DNA of 64,000 nt. Origin: Corella eumyota. Its lineage: Eukaryota; Chordata; Ascidiacea; Phlebobranchia; Corellidae. Made by a program: the position numbers and the translations under genes. The stretch lies in assembly GCA_963082875.1 (NCBI GenBank), contig OY720102.1, forward strand, positions 9,150,990-9,214,989, read 5' to 3'. Position 1 is the first letter of the stretch; each line of letters begins with the position of its first letter. The notes below the pieces were generated by a model. That model was not told where the DNA came from. It searched no databases and was given only the letters and a program-made list of their open reading frames with translations. Shown piece by piece: positions 48,565-59,800 of the stretch.

Positions 48565-50247
48565 TTGTCTAATAAGTTCTCGCGTATTAGTAAAGTTGTT
48601 GAAATTTTAAGGCATGCTGCTAAGTTTAATTGTGAAAATGACATCCCAAATGGTACAAAGGAAAATGTCCTAACTCTAGTGAATAATTTAAAAAATGTTA
48701 ATAGAAAAGGTACAGACCTCAAAAAACAATTTGTTGATGACGGTGGTGCGTGGGTAAAACAAAACTCACATGTAAGTTATCATGTGTTACCTACCCTAAA
48801 ACAACTTCATTTCAAACGAGGAAAGTACTGTATTCGAATTACTGGGCCAAATACTTACAAAGTCCTTTTAAAACAAAGCCACAAAGTTTAGGTAAAAATA
48901 CAGCCAAGGTAAAAGCCAACTCCAATTACAAAAGAAAAATTACCTAGATAATAAAAGCTGAGGGTTTTAAATACTATTCGTGTTTTGTTGCATAATATTT
49001 GGGAAAATTTCCTGACCACATTGCCCATGGCAATTGTTAAAACAGTAACCATGCGCAACATTACATCAGAACAGATTTAAATACAGTTAAGGAAATAAAA
49101 CACAGGCTATTTTAAACATGTATTTCATCCTATCTTTCGTGATTAAATTTAATTTAAAAACATCAGGCACGATTTAGTTATGGGGCAGCGCATAAGCCCC
49201 TATTTCTATCTTAACAATTTCTCTTTAAACAATACAATAAAGTTAAAACATTTCGTAATATTCAATTTTAGCGACGTAAATATAAAAAAAAAATTTATTG
49301 AATTTATATTATTATTTACGTGGTCGTCATCTGTCTATCTGGTAAAACTACGAGTGCTATACAGTAAATACGTGGTGAAGGGGCAAATCATAAAAACAGG
49401 GTGGACAACTCCAAAAACAACTAATTACTGAATATAAAAAAGTTGGTTTGCAAAGATCAAAAAATTTATATGATGTATAATGACTTATTTCTCAAAATAA
49501 CATTGAACGGGAGTTAGAAATTTACAGCAATTGCATATTTTCAAATGTCAGAGCAAGAGCAGTCTGCATCAAAGCTACAATATAAATTTTAGTGATGAAA
49601 TGACACAGGTTATTTCTACGGTTCAAACCAATGACTTTGTTAGGTCGGTAGTACATCAAAAGGGAATGCCAAGTTCTATTATTCTATACCGAGATAAAAG
49701 TATTGATGATTTGAAAAGATTTTGCATAAGTGGACAGTCTGTTGTTTGTGCCGATAAAACATTTAACTTGTGCAATGTCTATTCAACAGTTATGGTATTT
49801 TAAAACATGAATGTTATAAGAGTTTTTACTGGCAAAGATCCTATATTTCTGCAACCTGTGTTTTACGCCATTTTCGGAATTGCCTTTCTGCCTCATCTGC
49901 CATTTGGAACTGAAGGGCATGTCTCATCTCGATCGGGTGGACTGGAATAATAATTTTGCATAAACCATAATAAAAACACAATGAAGGCAATCTAAATTAC
50001 CAGATCTAATTAATATTCTCGATTCCCAAGGGCAATCTCAGTATGTTGATGTTAAAAGAGCCTTAAAATATAATGACTTAGATATCAACGACAAAAATAA
50101 GTTATTTAACCCCTTTATAAAATTTAAAACCCAAGCAAAAAATGTTATTTTATCTGATGACAAGTTGATCACCATAAGTCCTTTAAAGGCAGCAGGGAAA
50201 AAAACTTTTTCAGAGAGGGCGAAAAAGAGCAGAAAAAACAATAAATA
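48565..50247 (+). pseudogene. DDE transposase-like gene of an uncharacterised invertebrate family (MULE-like)
   Basis: Plus-strand remnants in several blocks. 48565-48888 (108 codons, VEILRHAAKFNCENDIPNGT, RGKYCIRITGPNTY) is a charged N-terminal part. 49531-49803 reads FSDEMTQVISTVQTNDFVRS, PSSIILYRDKSIDDLKRFCI and VVCADKTFNLCNVYSTVMVF. Directly after, one frame over, VFTGKDPIFLQPVF. Then 49997-50247 gives LPDLINILDSQGQSQYVDVK, YNDLDINDKNKLFNPFIKF and a Lys-rich end. The DKTFNL and PIFL-P motifs belong to a family I recognise as recurrent and transposase-like in invertebrate genomes (D followed by T-F-N-L, RNase H-like), but I cannot name it. The central catalytic part (about 49850-49990) is replaced or deleted. 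Confidence 0.6.
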
Positions 50248-50559
50248 AATTATCTAATGGAACTAAATACTGGTGTATAAAACAAAATTTTTTATATTTT
50301 TGTGGTTATATTGTTTTTAAGCTAGTCATTCGGTAAAATTAAGTTTAAAGTGCAGAAGTTAAATTATTAATTTTATTGTTCTTTAATTTATTTTAACATT
50401 GATACAAGTTCGTTTTTTTTCAGAAAATTTGTGCATAAAAGTGTTGAATTTTTCTTTTTGATTTAAACTCATTCTAAAAAAGTATTCCACATCCAATCTG
50501 ACACTAAAATACTCTTGTGTCTGTATATGATTTGTAAAGAATTTTTAATCATTCTTTTC

Positions 50560-50680
50560 AGCAGTGTAGTGGTCAGAACACTTTCTACACTGCATGAGGT
50601 CCTCGGTTCGATTCCCTGCGATCTCATGATGTAGCGTAAAGCGCTGTAAACAGTATGAACTCCTGCTAAATCAACACTCA
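50560..50680 (+). repeat. tRNA-derived SINE head
   Basis: GTGTAGTGGTCAGAACACTT (A-box-like) followed by GTCCTCGGTTCGATTCCCTG with a perfect B box, 37 bases apart, as in tRNA-derived SINEs. The arms do not pair as a tRNA, and an unrelated tail (GTAGCGTAAAGCGCTGTAAA) follows. Confidence 0.7.
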
Positions 50681-50713
50681 GCAACTTAATTATCAGGCAA
50701 CTTAAAATCTATA

Positions 50714-51260
50714 GGGTGAAATGCAGAAAGTGCGATTAACGCCGATTAACGAAACTCAGGATTAACTTTAATCGGTATGCAGAAACATTTTTAATCCTGG
50801 ATTAAAAATATCAACAATCAAAATATTTATGTAATTTCTTTATGACGCGCTTGTGACGAACAAACAAATTGACGTAAACAATGAGATTGTTCAAGCGAAA
50901 CGGCGGGCTTGCCTACTAACCAAATTTTGTTTTTTTATTTCCAAAAACTAAATTTGACGACAAACCAACAAAAATTAAAACATGAACAAGCAAATAAACA
51001 AAAAAAAGAGAAAAAAACTTTTCCAAGTGTGACAAAACATTGTTATTAGAATGCTTAAACAATAACGAAATAAAAAAAAAGTAAATTTAACTAAGGTATT
51101 TAAGGTAGGACCTAACTGAAATATTAAACAAAAAAATCTTAACATCACCGTGATATATGTTATTGCAATATAATTTGCTAGTTAGGCTATGCTCAAGTCG
51201 TAAAAGACAGCCTAATCCTTACTTTAATCCGCCGAATTCGGCACTTTCTGCATTCGACCC
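50714..51260. mobile_element. MITE, 547 bp, GGGTC-ATGCAGAAAGTGC ends
   Basis: Left: GGGTGAAATGCAGAAAGTGC. Right, read inward: GGGTCGAATGCAGAAAGTGC, so 18 of 20 positions match. Subterminal GATTAACGCCGATTAA and CGGCGGATTAAAG are related too. Flanks are ATA and TTA, nearly a 3-bp TWA duplication as in Harbinger. No open frame inside. Confidence 0.8.
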
Positions 51261-51600
51261 TTAATATTTTAAACGTTACTTGAGACTTGGGTGGGGTAAC
51301 TGTTGTTACTCTTATGTTTAGGTTGCACATTCGACCTTCCCACATCAAGGATTTAGATATATACAAAAAACTTTTTCCAGTCTGGCAGTTTGACAAAATC
51401 AGAATAAAATAACTTTCGATTTATTAGCGATAAATAAGTTTGCCAACAAAAATGTTTTTACAAAAAAAAGGTAAAATTATTTAGGTTTTTGTTTGGGATT
51501 GATTTTTGCAAGTATAAAATAAAAAATAAACATTACAAAAAGTGCGATATAAGTGCAAATAGTTACAAAAATACAGAACAGAAAACTAAAAAGAGGAACT
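51261..51600. other. Spacer
   Basis: Mixed-composition DNA. The minus-strand frame at 51396-51193 overlaps the MITE end and is not credible as a gene. Confidence 0.35.
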
Positions 51601-51631
51601 GCATACTGTTTAAAGAATTAAATGCGACAAG

Positions 51632-52036
51632 GTGCTGCTCACATTGAGTTCTCCAAGGCGTATTAGCCTTGCCCTTGTTGAGGTGAACAGTTTTATAACT
51701 GGATTCATTACCGTTATTGTTATGGTGTTTATGATTAAATCCAGCAAAACTTGTTTGTGTGGATTGATCGAAGGGCAAGGCCACGTAAAGAAGAATCAGT
51801 TACGTTTTGTTAATTGCCTCGGAGACGCCCCGACACCAAGATTGCCAGACTTGTTGGCTACTAGCGTAACAACAACTTTGTTTTTAGATAATCCGAGACA
51901 ACATAAACCCTTATTTTTGGCACAACAAATCTCTAAAATTTCTCATATTTTCTCGAACATTGGCGATGCAAACAAAAGTGGTGAACAAGAGGCATACGCA
52001 CTCCTCCAGACTTCCAAACGGGCTACGATTTTCTGA
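51632..52036 (+). CDS. Unrecognised 134-codon frame in a G+C-richer island
   Basis: An open frame of 134 codons. It starts hydrophobic (VNSFITGFITVIVMVFMI, a possible membrane segment at residues 18-35), then turns polar with GDAPTPRLPDLLATSVTTTL and ISKISHIFSNIGDANKSGEQ. From about 51770 to 52260 the base composition rises to about 45% G+C, unlike its surroundings. Adjacent to, and possibly part of, the inverted-arm element that begins at 52269. No family recognised; may be a decayed element frame. Confidence 0.3.
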   Translation: MLLTLSSPRRISLALVEVNSFITGFITVIVMVFMIKSSKTCLCGLIEGQGHVKKNQLRFVNCLGDAPTPRLPDLLATSVTTTLFLDNPRQHKPLFLAQQISKISHIFSNIGDANKSGEQEAYALLQTSKRATIF

Positions 52037-52268
52037 CTTCAACTATTTCCTTGCCTGTGAGCCGACATTTGACTCGTCCATGTCTACAAAGCCCACAGAT
52101 GGCTCGTCTACTTTAACGCCCAAGCTGGCTTAAATACGCCCACAGAGGCTCATTCACCGTCCCTTTCCAATGTCACTCGTCGCAAGCAAGCCCACGACAC
52201 AGCTCAAGAATAAGGACGATCGCAACATGTCAACCAGTTCACTTCTCAATTTCCATTCGTTTTTCCGA

Positions 52269-54608
52269 AGCCTATTACAATTAATTGTAAGTTTAAGCTA
52301 GTTCAATGTCATTGACCGGACACGTACAACAATTATTCTTGTTACAACGGCGTCAACTTTAAACAATGGACATTAAAATCGCCCTTAACAAGAATTAGCC
52401 ACGTAACCTGTACGTAGAAGGCCAGCGGCTTTACAACGAACGAACTTTTATTACCTCTCGGTTTTGCTATAAATACTGGAACAATTTAAACATTCTTCAC
52501 CAATCTACCGATAGTTGGTCATCGTTACATCGTCGGGCTAATCTAGCGATAGTTGGCCACCGTCGCATCTCGCAATAACTGGACCTACAAACCGTACTGT
52601 AACGTAACTTTTAATCAAACCGTGTAAGTGTTTTGCCGTAGTACAATAAGAGTATTACTGTTACCGTCTTGTCGTTTATAAATAAAACTTAATGAAGTCG
52701 GTAAACGGAGTCAAGTCAAATTAAACAATTAAACCAAATAAACAACCAAAATAACTATAACATTAAATCTAGTAACTCTACAAGACTACATTTTTAAAAC
52801 CTAACAAAAATTGAATTTAAAAATTTAATGCAATAATTTAAAATTCTTTAAACTAGTCTTCTTACCTTTTAAATCTTTACATACAAATGCCAAAAAAAGA
52901 TTTATGTACTAAATAAACTTAAGTAAAGAACCAGTCTGCAACAGAACATTATACAGATCCCAATCTTTCTGTGATTCTGTAAAATACTTTAAGCAGTTGT
53001 TCAAGCAATTTTAAAAAAAGTCAAAAATTTCTTTAACACTTGCACAAGTAATATAAAAGATCAGTATTAAGTACCATTTTAAGAAATTAAGCAAGCATTA
53101 CATATAAATATTTTTTCTCCAGTCAAAAACTTGCATAGTTGATGAAATTTTGGTGTATTTTAAATTAATTTTTGGTGTTCGTGTGTGTTTACATTAAAAT
53201 ATAATTTGTAACATGATTAATTTACTTGCCGTGCTATTTTATAATCAAAACAGACTTACGCTTTATAGCGATTTAATATAACCTTAGTTAACTTAACGCT
53301 AAAATCGAATATGTCTGACATTTACCTTATAATATAGTTTCGAGCTTAATAAACCTTAATAATATACAATTAAAACTTATAATGTCAGATTCATCTGTGG
53401 TGACCCCAAAATCAATATTTATAACTCACTTAATAAACTTATAATTAATTATGAACAAGTCTAGGTATTTAGATAAAGTAAATTATAAATTTACGTGTGA
53501 TTTAACCTATAATACCCTTCGGCATAACCCTAACTTCTACAACCTCACCTATTCCTACAATGTAGTTTTATTCTTTTTTTCTTTAACTCTTTTTCTTTTT
53601 CTTTTCCATATTTTAAAATACGTCATCCAAAAAATAAAAAATTTCTAGCAATAACGCAGACCAATGATCTTATGAGTCCGACTTCAACCTGACGAAAATA
53701 TTGTACGTGATTGGTAGTTTGTATTTTCTGTTGCGTAACAGTAATCTCTGTTCCGTAACACAAAAATAACAATTTATGCTTTTAAATAACAATGGCGGTT
53801 TTTACCGCGTAAATTCAAAATAATATTCAGTTATAAAATTTAACGTTTACAATAAATTCGAAATGAAATTCTCAGGAAATACATTTGTGGACCAGGTTTA
53901 TTTTTACACGGCAACGGGGGATATGCAGGAGCATTTCAAAGCTCTTGCAAATCCCCCTGTTGGTCATAACCTGGCTCTCCTAAAATCTCAAGGAGATTTA
54001 AATAGACTGTGGGTTATTTTTTATATTGCTGTTGTAGAGTTACTAGATTTATTGTTATAGTTATTTTGGTTGTTTATTTGGTTTAATTGTTTAATTTGAC
54101 TTGATTCTGTTTACCGACTCCATTTTTATTATTATTATCTGGTATGGTATTTTCTTTAAGTTTTACTTATAAACGACATGACGTTATCAGTAATACTTTT
54201 ATTGTAAAACGGCAAAACACTTACACGGTTTGATTAAAAGTTACGTTACAAGATCAGCTAGATCGCTAGACTGACGTTATAGTTACAGTACGGTTTGTAG
54301 GTCCAGTTATTGCGAGATTCGAACTATCGCTAAATTGGCCCGACGATGTAACGATGACCAACTATCGGTAGATTGGTGAAGAATGTTTAAATTGTTCCAG
54401 TATTTATAGCAAATCCGAGAGGCAATAAAAGTTCGTTCGTTGTAAAGCCGTTGGCCTTCTACGTACAGGTTACGTGGCTAATTCTCGTTAAGGGCGATTT
54501 TAGTGTGCATTGTTTTAAGTTGGCGCCCGTTGTAACAAGAATAATTGTTGTACGTATCCGGTCAATGACATTGAACTAGCGTGAACTTAGAATTGATTGT
54601 AATAGGCT
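52269..54608. mobile_element. Element with ~520-570-bp inverted, LTR-like arms (fossil)
   Basis: The left arm (52269-52787) and right arm (54036-54608) are inverted copies: AGCCTATTACAAT, TTCAATGTCATTGACCGG, CCACGTAACCTGTACGTAGA, a TATA-like GCTATAAATACTGG or its worn equivalent, CGTTTATAA-TAAAACTT, AGTCAAATTAAACAATTAAA, and CTAGTAACTCTACAA at the inner edge. Within each arm a CTA-CGATAGTTGG unit is repeated. The centre is A+T-rich and holds the dispersed repeat 53669-53860 and an unrecognised 65-codon frame (53863-54060) with VGHNLALLKSQGD. No capsid, protease or polymerase domain was seen. It may be a foldback element, a DIRS-like relic or two LTRs left in opposite orientation; old and non-coding. 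Confidence 0.65.
53669..53860 (+). repeat. ~170-bp dispersed repeat, partner at 35340-35521
   Basis: Plus-orientation copy, beginning GAGTCCGACTTCAACCTGAC and ending near TTCAGTTATAAAATTT. Its presence inside the inverted-arm element suggests a later insertion there. Confidence 0.75.
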
Positions 54609-54654
54609 AATTACAATTGATTCTACACTGTTTTAAATTTTTTTTTGCATTTTA

Positions 54655-54905
54655 CTGAACTTGAAATAAATGTGTTCTTAAAAGTAACACTGCCTTTTTA
54701 AATATTTGGTAGACCTTTTATTTTTTTGTAAATATGTTAGTACAAAATGCTAATAAAGTATATATTTTTTTAGAAAATCTTTAAACAATACAAAAGATAC
54801 CCTTGGCGAGTCAAATTTTTTTTAAACATTTTACTAAATCTAAGACCTTTTAATTTATTGTAATTCTGTTAGTGCAAAATGCAAAGAAAAACAAATACAC
54901 ATGGA
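54655..54905 (+). repeat. Two ~130-bp tandem copies
   Basis: AGACCTTTTATTTTTTTGTA, ATATGTTAGTACAAAATGCTAA and an A/T tail (54710-54780) recur as AGACCTTTTAATTTATTGTA, ATTCTGTTAGTGCAAAATGC (54842-54885). Confidence 0.6.
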
Positions 54906-55560
54906 GGCAAGGGGGCTCGCTGGAGGAGACAGCAGAAGAGGGGATTAACAGTAAAACCTGCTGGTTGTTCAACATCAAAGTAACTACTTAATTTTTATTT
55001 TACCGATTTAATATGGTTTAAAAAACATTGAAACTTTTTTTACAGTTATGCAAGTTATGACGGAAAAAGGTGGGTCAGTGGTGAGGGAACAGAAATGGAG
55101 TATTTGGGTAAACACTTGTACCCCTCTCCCACCACTGGCCCTCCAAACTGCCGAGCCCCTCTTTCTGTGATGGACTCCAGTTCCCCAAGCCTCCATCCAA
55201 AATTAAATAAAATTATTTTTGTTTAAAACTTAGTGGTTTATAAAACCTAGGGTTTTAAAAGGTGTAAGAGTCATCGTACCTTTATCTTCAGTGACAAGAT
55301 TATGTTTTATAAGGTCAAATTGAGAATGGCTGCATTTTAATAAATTAAAAGTTAGCAGTTATAAAAAAAAATATCACTTTGATATTTGGAAGCTAGGAAC
55401 AAAAAACAATTTTTGAGTATTAACCAAATTTAATTACTTTATAATAAAGACTATAATCTATCTCAAATAATAATCAAAGGTTTAATTTTTCACATTATTT
55501 TATAACAATAATGTTTTAACAAAATTTGCCATTATCAATAAAAAACAAAAACTGTTTTTT
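54890..55560. other. Mixed stretch with a G+C-richer patch, no assigned gene
   Basis: The segment 54900-55200 is G+C-richer and could hold two small plus-strand exons (TWRQGGSLEETAEEGINSK, donor near 54979; a second block after TTTTTTTACAG at 55044), but no family is recognised. A minus-strand 62-codon frame overlaps it. 55210-55560 shows nothing. Confidence 0.3.
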
Positions 55561-55589
55561 TTCTTCTTTTTTGTGGTTGATCCGGTCTT

Positions 55590-56023
55590 AACTTTTTATA
55601 TGTCTTCTTTTTTGTGTATTCGGGAGTTGTATTTTTCCTGTGTCATATTCTTAACATAAGCGGTATTTGTTTTGTAACGTTGTCGTGTTCTTTCCTCTGT
55701 ATATTGGGGATTCTCATTATACCGTGAAATCATCTTTGAAATAGTGTATTGCAGATTCAACAAATATTTATTGCGGCTCGTCTGTTTTTTTTCGGGACTT
55801 TCCTCGTAATTTTTTTGGCAATGTCTTTAAAGTACTGTGGATTTGCTAAGTACCTTTCACGATCTCGTTGTGAATACAACGACTTGTTGTCTTTATAATA
55901 TTTTTTCTTATTTTTAGCCCTCCTAAAGGGGTCTTCTAAATCAGCTTCACTAGCTGCTTTTGAAGCTCTTCTTTTTCGTTTTTGATCAATTAAAATTTCA
56001 TTGTGAGATTTTCGCTTTGGCAT
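55590..56023 (-). pseudogene. Basic protein with repeated Tyr/Asn-Pro motifs, mobile-element type
   Basis: Minus strand from MPKRKSHNEILIDQKRKRR. After a Lys/Arg/Ala-rich head comes a periodic motif about 11-13 residues apart: RRAKNKKKYYKDN, RDRERYLANPQYFKD, then, after a frame change near 55765, ISRYNENPQYTEERTRQRYK and TNTAYVKNMTQEKY. The repeated R-Y-x2-NPxY pattern is known from N-terminal regions of several invertebrate mobile-element proteins (for example beside helicase- or OTU-containing proteins), but no such domain follows here. One frameshift is visible. Nuclear and nucleic-acid-binding by composition; no firm function. Confidence 0.5.
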
Positions 56024-56039
56024 TGTAATGATATTCGAA

Positions 56040-56860
56040 ATAAACTGTGCTGAAATATAAATTGTAAGTATTTTAACTTCTTATGTTTTACAGACTACAA
56101 ACATTTGTTATAGTGCTGCAGTCGCTCTCTACTTTTCGAAATACATCGTTTAGTGAATAAAACAGCAATAAAAAAACTGCAAGAAATTTATAATTTAAAT
56201 TTGCTAAATTATCATTCTTAATCTAAAATAATTGCCTTCATATAGTAAACTGTAAAAAATATAATCGTGAACAAATAAAATATTAACAATTTGGTGACTA
56301 TATAAATAATCTCCTGCCAACAAACAAAATACCATTAGAAATAAAAAAACTGACAATGATTTACGAAGAAACTGGCAGCGGTTTATATAAGACAAAAAGT
56401 AAAATTTCTGTGGGAATTTGAACCATAATAATTAAAGCAAGATAAACACGCTAGATTTAAACAAAAAAAAAAACTCCTTATGTTATCGCAAATGGACCAC
56501 AAACACAAACTGAGTGCAGTCTCGACTCCGTAAATTTTTTTAAAGACAAGGAATCATTAAACAAAGATAAAATAATGCGTGACCAACGCGATAAAGACCA
56601 CGCATAGGAAGTTAGAGCCTAGAACAATAGAAACTAGATTTATTTGATAAATAAAATATGGTTCGAAATAATTTGATTATTTTTAATAATCTTTAAAAAC
56701 AACTAAAGTTATTCATAATCATTAATTAAGAAGCATTTTATTATAAGAAACAAACAAAAATTAAAATTTTAATTCATTTTTAAGTTCTAAATATCGTAAT
56801 ATATAATTGATCAACATTTAAAAACTAATAACAACCTTTAAAATTTACCCACAGAAAATG
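56040..56860. other. Left flank of the satellite array
   Basis: No gene. At 56631-56680 lies a copy of ACTAGATTTATTTGATAAAT...ATGGTTCGAAAT, related to the 13.9-14.5 kb repeats. Satellite monomers start at 56861. Confidence 0.5.
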
Positions 56861-59800
56861 GCACATTTGCTCTTACATCTTATAAATAAATATCTTACTA
56901 TTTGTGGTGCGTAATAATTAAAAAAAAAATTTTTAAAAATTTAACTTTTAAGGAAACTTTAAAAATTATTACCGTATCATATTATCAAATCTAATACGAG
57001 ACGTCTCCTTGAAGCTCAATTTATAGGACATTAGCTTAAATTGTTAGATGTGGGTGACCCTACAACTAATTGCACATTTGCTCTTACATCTTATAAATAA
57101 AAATCTTACTATTTGTGGTGCGTAATAATTTTAAAGAAAATAATTTTAAAAATTTAACTTTTAAGGAAATTTTACGAATTATTACCGTATCATATTATCA
57201 AATGTAATATGACACGTACCCTTCAAACTAAAGTCATAAGACATTAGCTTAAATTTTTGAGCGGGAAGGGGGGCATAGATTATTGCACATTTGCTCTTAC
57301 ATCTTATAAATAAATATCTTACTATTTGTGGTGCGTAATGATTTTAAAGAAAATAAATTTAAAAATTTACCTTTTAAGGAAACTTTAAATATTATTACCG
57401 TAATATATTATCAAATGTAATATGACACGTCCCCTTCAAGGCAAAGTCATAATACATTAGCTTAAATTGTTGTATGGAGGACCCCAAAGAAAATTGCACA
57501 ATTGCTCTTACATCTTATGAATAAATATCTTACTATTTGTGATGCGTAATAATTTTAAAGAAAATAATTTTAAAAATTTAACTTTTAAGGAAATTTTACG
57601 AATTATTACCGTATCATATTATCAAATGTAATATGACACGTCCCATTTAAGCTAAAGTCAAAAGACATCAGCTTAAATTGTTGAAGGCGGACCCCATAGA
57701 TAATTGCACATTTGTTCTTACATCTTATAAATAAATACCTTACTATTTGTGGTGCGTAATATTTAAAAAAAGTTAATTTTAATAATTTTACTTTTATGGA
57801 AAATTTAAAAATTTTTATCGAACCTGTAAACTTTTGTTAAATTATTCTTCCGTTGATATAAGTTCGTTATCTAAATTTTTTTAAATCTAGGTTTGAAAAT
57901 GTTAGGAATTACCGCATTTTTACCATTTCACAATATCAAATGTAATATAACACGTCCCTTTTAAGCTAAAGTCATAAAACATTAGTTTAAGTTGTTGAGG
58001 GGGGTACCCTATAAATAATTGAACATTTGCTCTTACATCTTATAAATAAATATTTTACTATTTGTGGTGTGTAATAATTTTAAAGAAAATAATTTTAAAA
58101 ATTTAACTTTTAAGGAAACTTTAAATATTAATACCGTATTATATTATCAAATGTAATACGACACGTCCCCTTTAAGCTAAAGTCATAAGACATCAGATTA
58201 AATTGTTGAAGGCGGACCCCACAGATAATTGCACATTTGCTCTTACATCTTATAAATAAATATCTTACTATTTGTGGTGCGTATTAATTTAAAAAAAAAT
58301 AATTTTACAAATTAAACTTTAAATATTATTACCGTATCATATTATCAAACGTAATATGACACGTCCCCTTCAAGCTAAATTAATAAAAAATTAGCTCAAA
58401 TTGTTGCGTGGGGTGGGCCCCACAGATAATTGCACATTCGCTCTTACATCTTATAAATAAATATCTTACTATTTGTGGTGCGTAATATTTTTATATAAAT
58501 AATTTTTAAAATTAATCTTTTATGAAAATTTAAAAATTCATACCGTATCATATTATCAAACGTAATATGACACGTCTCCTTTAAGCTTAAAGTTATAAGA
58601 CATTAGCTTAAATTGTTGAGTGGGAGAGCCCACAGATAATTGCACACTTGCTCTTACATCTTATTAATAAATATCTTACTATTTGTGGTACGTAATATTT
58701 TTATAAAAATAATTTTAAAAATTCATCTTTTGAGGAAATTTTAATAATTATTACCGTATCATATTATCAAACGTAATATGACACGTCTCCTTTAAGCTTA
58801 AAGTTATAAGACATTAGCTTAAATTGTTGAGTGGGAGAGCCCACAGATAATTGCACACTTGCTCTTACATCTTATTAATAAATATCTTACTATTTGTGGT
58901 ACGTAATATTTTTATAAAAATAATTTTAAAAATTCATCTTTTGAGGAAATTTTAAAAATTATTACCGTATCATATTATCAAACGTAATATGACACGTCTC
59001 CTTTAAGCTTAAAGTTATAAGACATTAGCTTAAATTGTTGAGTGGGAGAGCCCACAGATAATTGCACACTTGCTCTTACATCTTATTAATAAATATCTTA
59101 CCATTTGTGGTGCCTAATAATTTTAAAGAAAATAATTTTACAAATTAAACTTTTAAGGAAACTTTAAATATTATTACCGTATTGTATTATCAAATGTAAT
59201 ATGACACGTCCCCTATAAGCTAAAGTCATAAGACATTAGTTTAAATTGTTGTAGTGGGGACCCCACAGAAAATTGCACATTTGCTCTTACATCTTATAAA
59301 TAAATATATTACTATTTGTGGTGCGTAATAATTTTAAAGAAAATAATTTTAAAAATATAAATTTTATGGAAATTTAAAAATTATTATCGAACATGTTTAC
59401 TTTTGTTACATTATTTTTCCGTTGATATAAGTTTGTTTTCGAAAAATCTAGGTTTGAAAATGTTAGAAATTACCGCATTTTCACCATTTCACAATATCAA
59501 ATGTAATATAACACGTTTCTTTTAAGCTAAAGTTATAAAACATTAGTTTCAGTTGTTGAGGGGGGACCCCACAGATAATTGCACATTTGCTCTTACATAT
59601 TATAAATAAATATCTTACTATTTGTGGTGCGTAACAATTTTAAAGAAAATAATTTTACAAATTAAACTTTTAAGGAAACTTTAAATGTTATTACCGTATC
59701 ATATTATCAAACGTAATATGACACGTCCCCTTCAAGCTAAAGTCATAAGACATTAGCTTACCTTGTTGTAGGGGAGACCTCACAGAAAATTGCACAATTG

